Shown here piece by piece: positions 1 through 7,850 of a stretch of 33,730 nt of DNA. A program made the position numbers and the translations under genes. The stretch lies in NCBI GenBank assembly GCA_041494805.1, contig JBGQBN010000045.1, forward strand, positions 1 through 33,730. Direction: 5' to 3'. Source of the stretch: JBGQBN01 sp041494805 (GTDB lineage: Bacteria; Acidobacteriota; Terriglobia; Terriglobales; Acidobacteriaceae). Under the pieces are notes generated by a model that worked only from the letters and a program-made list of their open reading frames with translations, did not search any database and was not told where the DNA came from. Position 1 is the stretch's first letter. Each line of letters starts with the position of its first letter.

Positions 1-301
1 GGTTCTGCGAAGGCAGGAACCACCGCCGAGAGGCACAGGTGCGAGCTGCGGATGCTGGCGAGTGCGGTTGTGCGCGCTCCTCCCAAGCGCGCGTCAGGAG
101 AACTGTGTTTCCCCTTGACAAAGACTTACATGGACGTCGGCGACTCGGAAACTATCCCCACCCTGACGCCTGGCCGTTGGCCATGAAGTCCGCATTTCGG
201 AGTGCGAGTCGGCAGCGCAGGTCTGTTGCATCCAAATGTTTGAGATGAGTGATGAGTTGCAGGTGATAGGGAGTCGATGGCAAATCACCAACCCCTAGAC
301 G
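1..301. other. No recognisable gene (left edge)
   Basis: I see no convincing coding region here. Both strands carry only short frames without a recognisable domain or good ribosome binding site. An imperfect hairpin (GGTTC...GGAACC, one bulge) occupies positions 1-20 but is cut by the window edge. A TTGACA hexamer at 115-120 has no fitting -10 element downstream, so I do not call a promoter. The stretch lies downstream of the minus-strand amidotransferase gene, so it may be its 3' flank before the next gene outside the window. Confidence 0.5.
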
Positions 302-883
<582 letters not shown>

Positions 884-908
884 GGCAGGCTTGATTATCA
901 GCTTCGGA

Positions 909-934
909 AGACGTTGCAAGCAACGTCTCTACAG
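909..934 (-). repeat. Palindromic repeat element, copy 1
   Basis: AGACGTTGC and GCAACGTCT form a perfect 9-bp inverted repeat around AA at 909-928, followed by CTACAG to 934. Read on the minus strand it is the same 26-nt element as copy 3 at 17993-18018. It lies just upstream of the trpG start, in the presumed leader. A further 8-bp inverted pair, GGGGACAG near 935-942 and CTGTCCCC near 996-1003, flanks the rest of this intergenic gap. Confidence 0.75.
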
Positions 935-987
935 CGGGGACAGATATTTCTGAGACTTCCGTAGAGCCGCCGGCCCAAAGTACGGCC

Positions 988-1016
988 TTGACACGCTGTC
1001 CCCAAAACGCCATGCT
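988..1016 (+). promoter_or_regulatory. Candidate sigma-70 promoter of the PilZ gene
   Basis: A perfect -35 hexamer TTGACA (988-993) is followed after 17 bp by CATGCT (1011-1016), a weak -10 matching three of six consensus bases. Transcription would begin near 1023, about 14 nt before the ATG at 1037, leaving just enough leader for the GAGGAG ribosome binding site. The -35 is strong and the -10 poor, so this is a candidate only. Confidence 0.35.
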
Positions 1017-1036
1017 TACAGCCTTAGCGAGGAGCC

Positions 1037-1366
1037 ATGGCCGAGGCCGAACGCGAAAAGCGGGCTACACGGCGGTTTGCGCTGCGACTGCCGGTTTCCG
1101 TCAGCTACAGCGAGGGCGGGGCGCAGGAAAAGGCCGCGCAAACTCGCGACGTAAGTGCCCGCGGAATCTGCTTCTACGTGGACTCGTCGATCGCCGCCGG
1201 ATCGGCGATTGAATTTACCCTCACCCTCCCGCCGGAAATCACCCTCACCGAGAGCATCCGGGTTCGCTGCAAGGGCAAAGTTGTGCGGGTGGATAACGGT
1301 GATCCCGAGGGCAAGGTGGCGGTGGCCGCAGTTATCGACGAATACGAATTCCTGTCTGAACCCTAG
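1037..1366 (+). CDS. PilZ domain protein (cyclic-di-GMP receptor type)
   Basis: This 109-residue protein is a single PilZ domain. The c-di-GMP binding signature is present in both parts: RRFALR at residues 12-17 (the RxxxR motif) and DVSARG at 38-43 (the D/NxSxxG motif), so ligand binding is plausible. It has no signal peptide or membrane segment and should be cytoplasmic. GAGGAG just upstream of the ATG supports the start. Single-domain PilZ proteins usually transmit c-di-GMP levels to motility, exopolysaccharide or type IV pilus machinery, but no such partner is encoded here, so the output is unknown. The gene is divergent from trpG and precedes the AMIN-domain gene by 50 nt on the same strand, so the two may be cotranscribed. 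Confidence 0.88.
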   Translation: MAEAEREKRATRRFALRLPVSVSYSEGGAQEKAAQTRDVSARGICFYVDSSIAAGSAIEFTLTLPPEITLTESIRVRCKGKVVRVDNGDPEGKVAVAAVIDEYEFLSEP

Positions 1367-1416
1367 GCAATCCTGCTTGTGAAGCGTCTCCTTAAGTAAC
1401 CCGGCCATGCCCTCTT

Positions 1417-2889
1417 GTGCTGCCTGCGGTACTTCTCTCCCGCTGCGTACCGGTGGTATTGTTCCGCTATACAGACCTTCTAGGTGACGGGAAGAAGTCC
1501 TTGCCGCGCATTGGTGCCCAATTTGTCGTGCTTTTGCTGCTGGGGGGAGTTCTCGTTCCCGGGTCGGCCATAGGACAGGCTGCCCCGCAATCCTCTGCTC
1601 GCGCTGCCAACCACGCCTCGGGACGAGCTACGATCGTGCACAGCGTTGGGGTCTTGGACGACAAACAAGGCCCGGTGGTGGAAATTCTCTCCAGCCGTCC
1701 TTTAGTTCCGAAAATCACGAAGCTGGAAGGCCCGCCACGGCTGGTCATAGATCTGCCGGACGCCAATATTTCTTTGCGCCGCAAGCGCATCGCGGTTCGC
1801 AATGAGGACATCAGTGCGGTCCGGGTTGACCAGTATCGCAACAGCCCGCCGGTGGCGCGGGTGGTCGTGGATCTGCTCAAGCCCGTAGGCTACACGTGGG
1901 ACGCAGCCGGGAACCGCTTGATGATCCGTCTGCACTCGATTGAAGAGGCGACGGCCAAACCCGCCTCCGTCCCCGCCTTCACGCCAGGGGTGCAGCCTGC
2001 GGCGGTCCCGGGGAGCCCAAGTACTTCCGGAGCGGTGTTGCTGGCGGGCAGCCGGGTGGGTGCAGGTTCCTCGGTGACCGCTGGGGCAGACACTGCAATC
2101 CTGCACCTGGCGCGTGGTGGCGAAATACGGGTTTGCCCCGGTACTACGGTGTCTGTGACTTCTTCGCAGAACGGGCACGACATGATGCTGGGCATGAGCA
2201 CGGGAGCACTGGAAGCGCATTACACGCTGAACGCCTCTGCCGATTCCGTGCTTACCCCGGACTTCCGCATCCTGCTGGCGGGTCCCGGGGAGTTTCATTA
2301 CGCCGTCAGCGCCGACTCGCGTGGCAACACCTGCGTTCGGGCGCTGCCCCGCAACACCGCCTCGGCAATCGTGTATGAACTCATGGGGGATGGCACCTAC
2401 CAGGTGAAGCCCACTGAGCAAGTGGTTTTTCGCAGTGGGCGCCTGAACCTGATGGATACGGCGGTGCCTGAGGATTGCGGTTGTCCGGCACCGACCGTGC
2501 CGGTGCTACGCGCGTCTGCACCATTGGCGCCAGTTATCTCAGGAATGGAACTGTCGGCGTCCTCGCGTCCGGTTTCAGGGCTCCAGTCCGGCGGACCGCC
2601 AACTTCTCAGGTGACTCTGTCGGTGACACCACCTGAAATGGCTGCCTTGCCTGCATCAAAACCAAGCGACGTACACGTGCAGGTAGACGCGCCGTTTGTT
2701 TACCGAGCCACGGACCCACCATCCCCGCAGCCGGCTCCAACTCGCGAAGCGGAGAGTTTGCCACTAGCTTCTTCACCGCACCCGGAGCCGCTCGAAGCCG
2801 TTGTTCTTCCACCCGTGCCGGAGGCGAAGCTCCAGCATCACGGTTTCTTTGGCAAGATTAAGGGCTTCTTTGCAGCCTTGTTCCGATAG
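1417..2889 (+). CDS. Secreted AMIN-domain protein with FecR-like region and Pro-rich tail
   Basis: Read from a GTG at 1417, this is 490 residues. A hydrophobic stretch near residues 34-52 ending in Ala-Ile-Gly-Gln-Ala looks like a signal peptide. A later start at the TTG at 1501, preceded by GGAAGAAG, would place it at the N-terminus and I consider that possible. Residues about 75-185 form an AMIN domain (PPRLVIDLPDA, ARVVVDLL), a module that targets envelope proteins to peptidoglycan or secretin sites. Residues about 205-345 resemble a FecR-type beta domain (LLAGSRVGAGSSVTAGADTA). About 100 Pro/Ser-rich residues follow, then a short basic-aromatic tail (FFGKIKGFFAALFR). No amidase or secretin domain is present, so this is not AmiC or PilQ. 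Role unknown; a periplasmic structural or adaptor function is inferred. Confidence 0.8.
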   Translation: MLPAVLLSRCVPVVLFRYTDLLGDGKKSLPRIGAQFVVLLLLGGVLVPGSAIGQAAPQSSARAANHASGRATIVHSVGVLDDKQGPVVEILSSRPLVPKITKLEGPPRLVIDLPDANISLRRKRIAVRNEDISAVRVDQYRNSPPVARVVVDLLKPVGYTWDAAGNRLMIRLHSIEEATAKPASVPAFTPGVQPAAVPGSPSTSGAVLLAGSRVGAGSSVTAGADTAILHLARGGEIRVCPGTTVSVTSSQNGHDMMLGMSTGALEAHYTLNASADSVLTPDFRILLAGPGEFHYAVSADSRGNTCVRALPRNTASAIVYELMGDGTYQVKPTEQVVFRSGRLNLMDTAVPEDCGCPAPTVPVLRASAPLAPVISGMELSASSRPVSGLQSGGPPTSQVTLSVTPPEMAALPASKPSDVHVQVDAPFVYRATDPPSPQPAPTREAESLPLASSPHPEPLEAVVLPPVPEAKLQHHGFFGKIKGFFAALFR

Positions 2890-2949
2890 CTGGACTGGGG
2901 TGGCGGTTTAGCTTCTAGCACACCTGAAGCCTCGGCCCGAAGCCTGTCT

Positions 2950-3255
2950 CTAGTCCCGCCGCAGTGCTCGTCCCAACGGGGCCACTCGCTTACGGGCGGT
3001 TTCGCTTACCTCTTCTACCCAGTCGGCGCCGCGATCCATGGCTTCCTCGACCCGGTCCTGCGCCTCTTCCGCGAAGTCTTCCACTGCGCCCCGGGCGTCA
3101 TCGTACTTGCGACGAATATCCTTCCTCAACTGCTTACCGGACTTGGGAGCGAGCAGCAACGCGGCTAGCGCTCCCGCACCCATGCCGATCAGCAAGAATG
3201 TTACAGCGGTTCCGACGCTGTTCTTCTCGGATGGCTCATATTTTCCAAAACGCAT
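2950..3255 (-). CDS. YtxH-like small membrane protein
   Basis: This 101-residue protein has a glycine/alanine-rich transmembrane segment at about 15-36 that ends in LLLAPKSGKQLR, the hallmark of YtxH-like proteins. A charged, probably helical or coiled C-terminal half rich in Glu, Asp and Arg follows. AAAGG eight bases before the ATG supports the start. YtxH-family proteins are often linked to envelope or general stress, but their molecular function is not established. It is transcribed towards the 3' end of the AMIN gene and away from efp, so it is probably a single-gene unit. Confidence 0.85.
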   Translation of the reverse strand: MRFGKYEPSEKNSVGTAVTFLLIGMGAGALAALLLAPKSGKQLRKDIRRKYDDARGAVEDFAEEAQDRVEEAMDRGADWVEEVSETARKRVAPLGRALRRD

Positions 3256-3479
3256 AAGAGTACCTTTCTCTCAATCGTGCAGATTTACGTTGGATCACGG
3301 CTAGTATTTTAGCTGCCCAGAGGGTATAGGGGGCAGAGGATTCCAGTGTGATTCCGAAGGGCATGCACCTGGATTTCCCAAACTGGCTCAAGCCCGTGTA
3401 AAATAACGAGTTGGACCCTTGTGTCCGGCTGGAAATGTGGCTTGACCCGCCTTCCGCCGGTCTTTAAGTTCGATATTCT

Positions 3480-3505
3480 ATTCGCTGTTCGATTCGCTAT
3501 TCGCT
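3480..3505 (+). repeat. Short direct repeats in the efp leader
   Basis: The heptamer ATTCGCT occurs three times, at 3480-3486, 3492-3498 and 3499-3505, the last two in tandem, inside the 280-nt gap before efp. A TTGACC hexamer at 3442-3447 with TAAGTT 17 bp downstream (3465-3470) is a weak promoter candidate just upstream. GAGGAG near 3518-3523 is the likely ribosome binding site. A role for the repeats is unknown. Confidence 0.5.
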
Positions 3506-3535
3506 TGCCAACACCTTGAGGAGACTTACCTAGCA

Positions 3536-4096
3536 ATGGCTATTCCCGCCACCCAGCTTCGCCCCGGCATGATCATCAAGCACAACAATGATCTGCATTC
3601 CGTTTTCAGCGTCGAGCACCGTACTCCGGGCAACTTGCGCGCCTTCATCCAGGCTAAGTTGCGAAACCTGCGTACGGGCGCCATGTTCGAGCACCGCTTT
3701 CGCTCGCCCGATTCCATTGAAAGGATCAATGTGGATGAGGTCGAGATGCAGTACCTCTACAACGAAGGCGACAGCTACTACTTCATGGACATTGCGAACT
3801 ACGAGCAGACCCACCTGACCAAGGAAATCCTGGGCGACGCAGTGGATTACCTCATCCCCAACCTGCAGATCAAGGTGGAATTCTTCGACGGCAAGGCGGT
3901 GGGCATCGAACTGCCGCAGACGGTGGAGATGACCGTGATCGAGACTGAGCCGGGCCTGAAGAGTGCGACAGCCTCGAGTGTCACCAAGCCGGCGAAGACG
4001 GAAACCGGGTTGGTCGTGCAGGTGCCACCGTTTATCAGCGAAGGCGAGAAGATTCGGGTGGACACGGCTGAGGGAGTGTATCTGTCGAGGGCGTAA
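3536..4096 (+). CDS. efp: Elongation factor P
   Basis: This 186-residue protein is full-length EF-P, which enters the ribosomal E site and relieves stalling at consecutive prolines. The N-terminal KOW-like domain (residues 1-65) and both OB domains are present, ending in the conserved C-terminal region (GEKIRVDTAEGVYLSRA). The functional loop reads PGNLRA at 31-36. Residue N33 therefore takes the place of E. coli K34, and R35 lies two residues further on. The protein cannot be modified in the standard way by EpmA (beta-lysine on Lys34) or by EarP (rhamnose on Arg32). Some EF-Ps of other phyla work unmodified or with other modifications; which applies here is unknown. No epmA, epmB or earP gene is in the window. 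Confidence 0.97.
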   Translation: MAIPATQLRPGMIIKHNNDLHSVFSVEHRTPGNLRAFIQAKLRNLRTGAMFEHRFRSPDSIERINVDEVEMQYLYNEGDSYYFMDIANYEQTHLTKEILGDAVDYLIPNLQIKVEFFDGKAVGIELPQTVEMTVIETEPGLKSATASSVTKPAKTETGLVVQVPPFISEGEKIRVDTAEGVYLSRA

Positions 4097-4172
4097 CTTG
4101 GGCAGTCGTGGTCGTCAGGTCTCAGTCGTCAGGCAAGCTTGCTGCAGTATCTGTTGTGAGAAGATTGTTTCT

Positions 4173-4194
4173 GAGGCGTTGAATGCAACGTCTT
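4173..4194 (+). repeat. Palindromic repeat element, copy 2 (diverged)
   Basis: GAGGCGTTG and CAACGTCTT around the loop AATG form a 9-bp hairpin with two G-U pairs. The core TGCAACGTCT is shared with the copies at 909 and 17993. It contains an ATG at 4183 that is in frame with acylphosphatase, but the repeat location argues against that ATG as the true start. Confidence 0.5.
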
Positions 4195-4206
4195 TATCCT
4201 GACCTA

Positions 4207-4509
4207 ATGCCGTCTGTCGACAAATCTGCCCTAGAAGCCCGCCGCTTCGTCGTACGCGGACGCGTGCAGGGTGTAGGCTTTCGCTGGTTCGTGGAGCGCG
4301 AGGCGCACATCCTGGGCATAGCCGGGTGGGTGCGTAATAACGCTGATGGAAGCGTGGAAGTCCTGGCCATGGGGAAGCGCGATCAACTTTCGGGTCTGAG
4401 CTCGCGGCTGCGGGCGGGTCCGCGGGCCGCCCGCGTGGATGACGTCGAAGAATTTGAAGCCAAGCCGGTCGCCGGCTTGAGCACATTTCGCATCGAAGGA
4501 GCCTGGTAA
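4207..4509 (+). CDS. acyP: Acylphosphatase
   Basis: This 100-residue enzyme hydrolyses acyl phosphates such as acetyl phosphate or 1,3-bisphosphoglycerate. The signature GRVQGVGFRWF (residues 18-28) supplies the phosphate-binding R26, and GWVRNNADGSVEV (40-52) supplies the catalytic N44. Length is typical. I chose the ATG at 4207; an in-frame ATG at 4183 lies inside a palindromic repeat and would add eight unconserved residues. Its TAA abuts the apt ATG with no gap, and apt's ribosome binding site lies inside acyP, so the two are translationally coupled. Confidence 0.95.
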   Translation: MPSVDKSALEARRFVVRGRVQGVGFRWFVEREAHILGIAGWVRNNADGSVEVLAMGKRDQLSGLSSRLRAGPRAARVDDVEEFEAKPVAGLSTFRIEGAW

Positions 4510-5070
4510 ATGCCCAGCAAAGCGGTGCCAATCAAGGCGGCGGTCAACTGCGAGCCGTTGAAACAACTTATTCGCGAAGTGCCCGATTTCCCCAAGAAAG
4601 GCATTCTGTTTTATGACATCACTACTCTACTCAAAGACAAGCTGGGCTTCGCCACTTTGATTGATGCACTTGCGGAACACTACCTGGGAAAGAAGATTGA
4701 TTTGGTGCTGGGCATGGAGGCACGAGGCTTCATCTTTGGTCCGGCGCTGGCCTACCGGCTGAACGCCGGCTTCGTTCCCGTGCGCAAACCGGGGAAGCTG
4801 CCCGCCGCAACGGCCAAGGTGAGCTATGAGCTGGAATACGGGAGCAACACGCTTGAAGTGCACAAGGATGCCATCCAGAAAGGGCAGCGCGTCATCATCG
4901 TGGACGACCTGCTCGCGACGGGCGGCACTGCCGAAGCGACGGTCAAGCTGGCCAGGTCACTGGGGGCGGAAATCGCCGGGCTGGGATTCGTGGTCGAACT
5001 CGATTTTCTTAGGGGACGCGACAAGCTGAAGGGGTCCGACGTGTTTTCTCTGCTGCACTACGATAAGTAA
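4510..5070 (+). CDS. apt: Adenine phosphoribosyltransferase
   Basis: This 186-residue purine-salvage enzyme makes AMP from adenine and PRPP in the cytoplasm. The PRPP-binding loop VIIVDDLLATGGTA is at residues 128-141, and the FPKKGILFYDITTLL region near the N-terminus and GMEARGFIFG at 68-77 are diagnostic of Apt. GAAGGAG, about eight bases before the ATG and inside acyP, is the ribosome binding site. The stop lies only 4 nt from the stop of the convergent FG-GAP gene, with no obvious terminator between them. The last 47 codons have a diverged copy at 7696-7839. Confidence 0.97.
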   Translation: MPSKAVPIKAAVNCEPLKQLIREVPDFPKKGILFYDITTLLKDKLGFATLIDALAEHYLGKKIDLVLGMEARGFIFGPALAYRLNAGFVPVRKPGKLPAATAKVSYELEYGSNTLEVHKDAIQKGQRVIIVDDLLATGGTAEATVKLARSLGAEIAGLGFVVELDFLRGRDKLKGSDVFSLLHYDK

Positions 5071-5074
5071 GTAG

Positions 5075-7531
5075 TTAACGGACTACTCTTTGTTTAAGAA
5101 TGGGAGCCGTGTTGGGATTGAAGTTGCTGTCGCCGGAATAAGAAGTCGAAATCTTGTGCTTGCCCACGCCCAGGCTGGAGGTCGTCAGACTGGCCTGACC
5201 TCCACTCAGACTTACGTTTCCCAGGGTCTTGCTACCATCCTTGAAGGTCACAGTGCCCGTGGGCACGCCAATGAAGGAGAAGGTGGGCGTGACGGTGGTG
5301 GTGAAGGTCACCGGCTGGCCGAACTTGGAGGGATTGGGAGAACTCGTGGTGGAAGCGAAAGTACCGCCGGTGTTCAGAAAAATGGTGACAGCCACTTCGG
5401 GGCCGGCGAGGACCAGGTCGGGAGCATGATCCTGGTTGAAATCGGCAACCGCCAGCCATAACGGTTGCCCAGTTGCATAGTTGATCGCCGTCTGAAAAAT
5501 GCCGTCCCCGTTGCCCAACAGCACGCTCACGCTGCCGGAGAATTCGTTGGCCACGGCTAGGTCCTGCTTGCCATCTCCATTCACGTCCACTACAACCACA
5601 GAATATGATCCGACGCCTGCGGCGTAATTCACTGCCGTCTGAAACGTGCCGTCCCCATTTCCGAGCAGCACGTCCACACTGTTTCCGTCGTTTACGGCCA
5701 AGTCGAGCTTACCGTCACGATTGAAGTCTCCCGTCACCACCGGACCAGCTCCTGCGGAATAGTTCCCGGCAGCAAAAAACGTGCCGTCCCCATTCCCCAG
5801 GAATATCATGACACCGTTACCGTTTGCTTCCGCCCCGATGAGCCCACGATCCCCGGTCGGGCTGTACGATACAGCCAAGTCCAACTTGCCGTCCCGATTG
5901 AAGTCGGCGACCGCAATGGATTCGGGCACCGGGCCTGCGCTATAGATCACGGGAGCCTGGAAAGTGCCATCGCCGTTCCCCAACAGAATACTGAACCGAC
6001 TGTAGAAGACTACGGCGAGGTCGGGTCTGCCGTCACCATTAAAGTCCCCGACTGCCACAAAGCTTGGACGGGCAGAGCCACCCGCCGGAGAGGTTAAAGG
6101 AGCTTGGAACCTGCCGTCACCATTTCCCAGCAGCACGGATACGTCACTGGACTCACCCGCGGTCACAATGTCCAGCTTCCCGTCCAGATTAAAGTCCCCC
6201 ACTGCCACCGACCAAGGTATCCCTGAGGTGGGATGCTTCACCGCAGGACGAAAACTGCCATTTCCTTTGCTCAACAACACACTAACGTCGGGGCTGGCAT
6301 CAAACGTGTTGGCCGTCACCACGTCCGCTTTGCCGTCGCCATTGAAGTCGCCCACCGCGAGCGAGAAGATGCCGAAACCCGCGTCGTAGTGCCGGGCACT
6401 TCGGAAGCTGCCATTGCCCTGGCCCAACAGCACGGCCACGGCGGAACTCGCCGTATCCGCTACCGCAAGGTCGAGGTTACCGTCACCGTCAAAATCTCCC
6501 GCGGCGAGGGCAAGCCCTCCCGCGCCCGCGCCGTAGATTCCCGCCGGCTGAAACGTCCCATCTCCCCTGCCCAGCAGCACGCGTACATCGCCTGGAAAGG
6601 CGAATACCGCTAAGTCCTGTTTGCCATCGTGATTGAAGTCGGCAATGATCAATGAAACCGGAAATATGCCCGACCCCAGGGGTTCATTCACCGCGGGTTG
6701 AAAGCTGCCATCCCCGTCTCCCAGCAGTATGCTCAGGTCATCGCTCTGCGAGTTCGCCACCACCAGGTCCAATTTGCCGTCGCCGTTCAAATCTCCCGCC
6801 GCCACGAAATTGGGAGACAGGTCCACCGGATAGTCGGTCGCTGGCTGAAAAGTGCCGTCGCCGTTGCCCAGCAGAATGGAGAGATTTGAAGAAAAAGCGT
6901 TGACCACGGCCAGATCCAATTTGCCATCGCCATTGAAGTCTTCCGTGATCACGCAGTACGGACCAGCGCCCGCCTGGTAAGACACGGGTGGCTGGAAGGT
7001 GCCGTCGCCGTTGCCTAGCAATATGGCAACCCGGTTCGTCTGGGCGTGATAGCCGGTCACCACCAGGTCCAAGTTGCCGTCGCCATTGAAATCCCCCACC
7101 GCCACGAACGTGGGCTGCGTGCCGGCGTTCACTATCAAACCGGGTCGAAACGTCCCGTCCCCATTGCCCAGCAGAATGCCCAGCTTCGTGCTGTCACGGT
7201 TGAATACCACCAAGTCTGGATTGCTATCTCCGTTGAGGTCGGCGGCTAGCAGAAATATCGGAACCAGTCCTGCCGCAAAATTCGTCGGCGCGCCAAAGGT
7301 GCCATCCCCGTTACCCAGCAACACGCTGACATCATTTTCGCCCTCATTGGCCGTTGCTATGTCTGCATGGCCATCGCGATTAAAGTCCGCCACCGTCACC
7401 CAGCCAGGAGTGCTGCCCGTCGGATAGGTCGGTGACGTCAGAAAGCCGCCAGCGGCGGCGACGCGAGGGAAGGACCCAAGTAAGACCACCAGGAGGGCGA
7501 ACTCAGCGAGTTGAGCCTGGCGAGATGGCAT
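5075..7531 (-). CDS. Secreted FG-GAP/VCBS repeat protein with Ig-like domain (paralog 1)
   Basis: From the ATG at 7531 this is 818 residues. The start is chosen because MPSRQAQLAEFALLVVLL gives a signal peptide and aligns with the N-terminus of paralog 2; earlier codons do not. I count 14 repeats of about 50 residues, each with a Ca-binding loop of the type DFNGDGKLDL and the block ILLGNGDGTF, as in integrin-like beta-propellers. Fourteen would suit two seven-bladed propellers (inference). The last ~95 residues form a bacterial Ig-like repeat (PTGTVTFKDGSKTLG, YSGDSNFNP). Such proteins are exported and often act in adhesion or carbohydrate binding; the target here is unknown. There is no sortase or T9SS sorting signal. 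It converges on apt and is followed upstream by an apt remnant. Confidence 0.9.
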   Translation of the reverse strand: MPSRQAQLAEFALLVVLLGSFPRVAAAGGFLTSPTYPTGSTPGWVTVADFNRDGHADIATANEGENDVSVLLGNGDGTFGAPTNFAAGLVPIFLLAADLNGDSNPDLVVFNRDSTKLGILLGNGDGTFRPGLIVNAGTQPTFVAVGDFNGDGNLDLVVTGYHAQTNRVAILLGNGDGTFQPPVSYQAGAGPYCVITEDFNGDGKLDLAVVNAFSSNLSILLGNGDGTFQPATDYPVDLSPNFVAAGDLNGDGKLDLVVANSQSDDLSILLGDGDGSFQPAVNEPLGSGIFPVSLIIADFNHDGKQDLAVFAFPGDVRVLLGRGDGTFQPAGIYGAGAGGLALAAGDFDGDGNLDLAVADTASSAVAVLLGQGNGSFRSARHYDAGFGIFSLAVGDFNGDGKADVVTANTFDASPDVSVLLSKGNGSFRPAVKHPTSGIPWSVAVGDFNLDGKLDIVTAGESSDVSVLLGNGDGRFQAPLTSPAGGSARPSFVAVGDFNGDGRPDLAVVFYSRFSILLGNGDGTFQAPVIYSAGPVPESIAVADFNRDGKLDLAVSYSPTGDRGLIGAEANGNGVMIFLGNGDGTFFAAGNYSAGAGPVVTGDFNRDGKLDLAVNDGNSVDVLLGNGDGTFQTAVNYAAGVGSYSVVVVDVNGDGKQDLAVANEFSGSVSVLLGNGDGIFQTAINYATGQPLWLAVADFNQDHAPDLVLAGPEVAVTIFLNTGGTFASTTSSPNPSKFGQPVTFTTTVTPTFSFIGVPTGTVTFKDGSKTLGNVSLSGGQASLTTSSLGVGKHKISTSYSGDSNFNPNTAPILKQRVVR

Positions 7532-7695
7532 CGTGTTCACCGAAGCGTCAGTGGGCCAGGCCCAGGCGATTGTACGTTTGATCGGGCCGCACCGACGCAG
7601 ACAATGCATGCCAAAGGCCCTCCTACTGGTGATCGTGAACGCAAGTGGAATTCCGTCCAAGAGTGTGACGCCATTTATGCACCTTACCGCCCAGC

Positions 7696-7839
7696 ACCGC
7701 GGAAGCGACAGTCAAACTTGCCCAGTCATTGGGGGCGGAAATCGCCGGGCTGGGCTTCGTAGTCGAACTGGACTTCCTCCAGGGCCGCAAAAAGCTAGAA
7801 CGGCACGACGTGTTTTCGTTGCTGCACTACGATAAGTAA
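7696..7839 (+). pseudogene. 3' remnant of a second apt gene
   Basis: This in-frame stretch matches codons 140-186 of apt (4927-5070) and ends at the same TAA. It encodes TAEATVKLAQSLGAEIAG and so on to FSLLHYDK. The first 139 codons, including the PRPP loop, are absent and no start codon precedes it, so it is non-functional. By eye 20 of 45 aligned sense codons from Glu142 onward differ and 14 of those changes are synonymous. This is the pattern of a gene under selection, not of a decaying copy. Homology continues past the stop into the end of the next FG-GAP gene (GTAGTTAACGG), as at the real apt. Upstream, 7532-7695 shows no gene. Confidence 0.85.
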
Positions 7840-7850
7840 TAAGTAAGTAG

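Noticed and set aside
115..120. TTGACA hexamer as a promoter
   Set aside because: No acceptable -10 at 16-18 bp and no gene downstream in the window that it would serve.
94..291. A 65-residue minus-strand frame near the left edge
   Set aside because: No ribosome binding site, domain or plausible composition.
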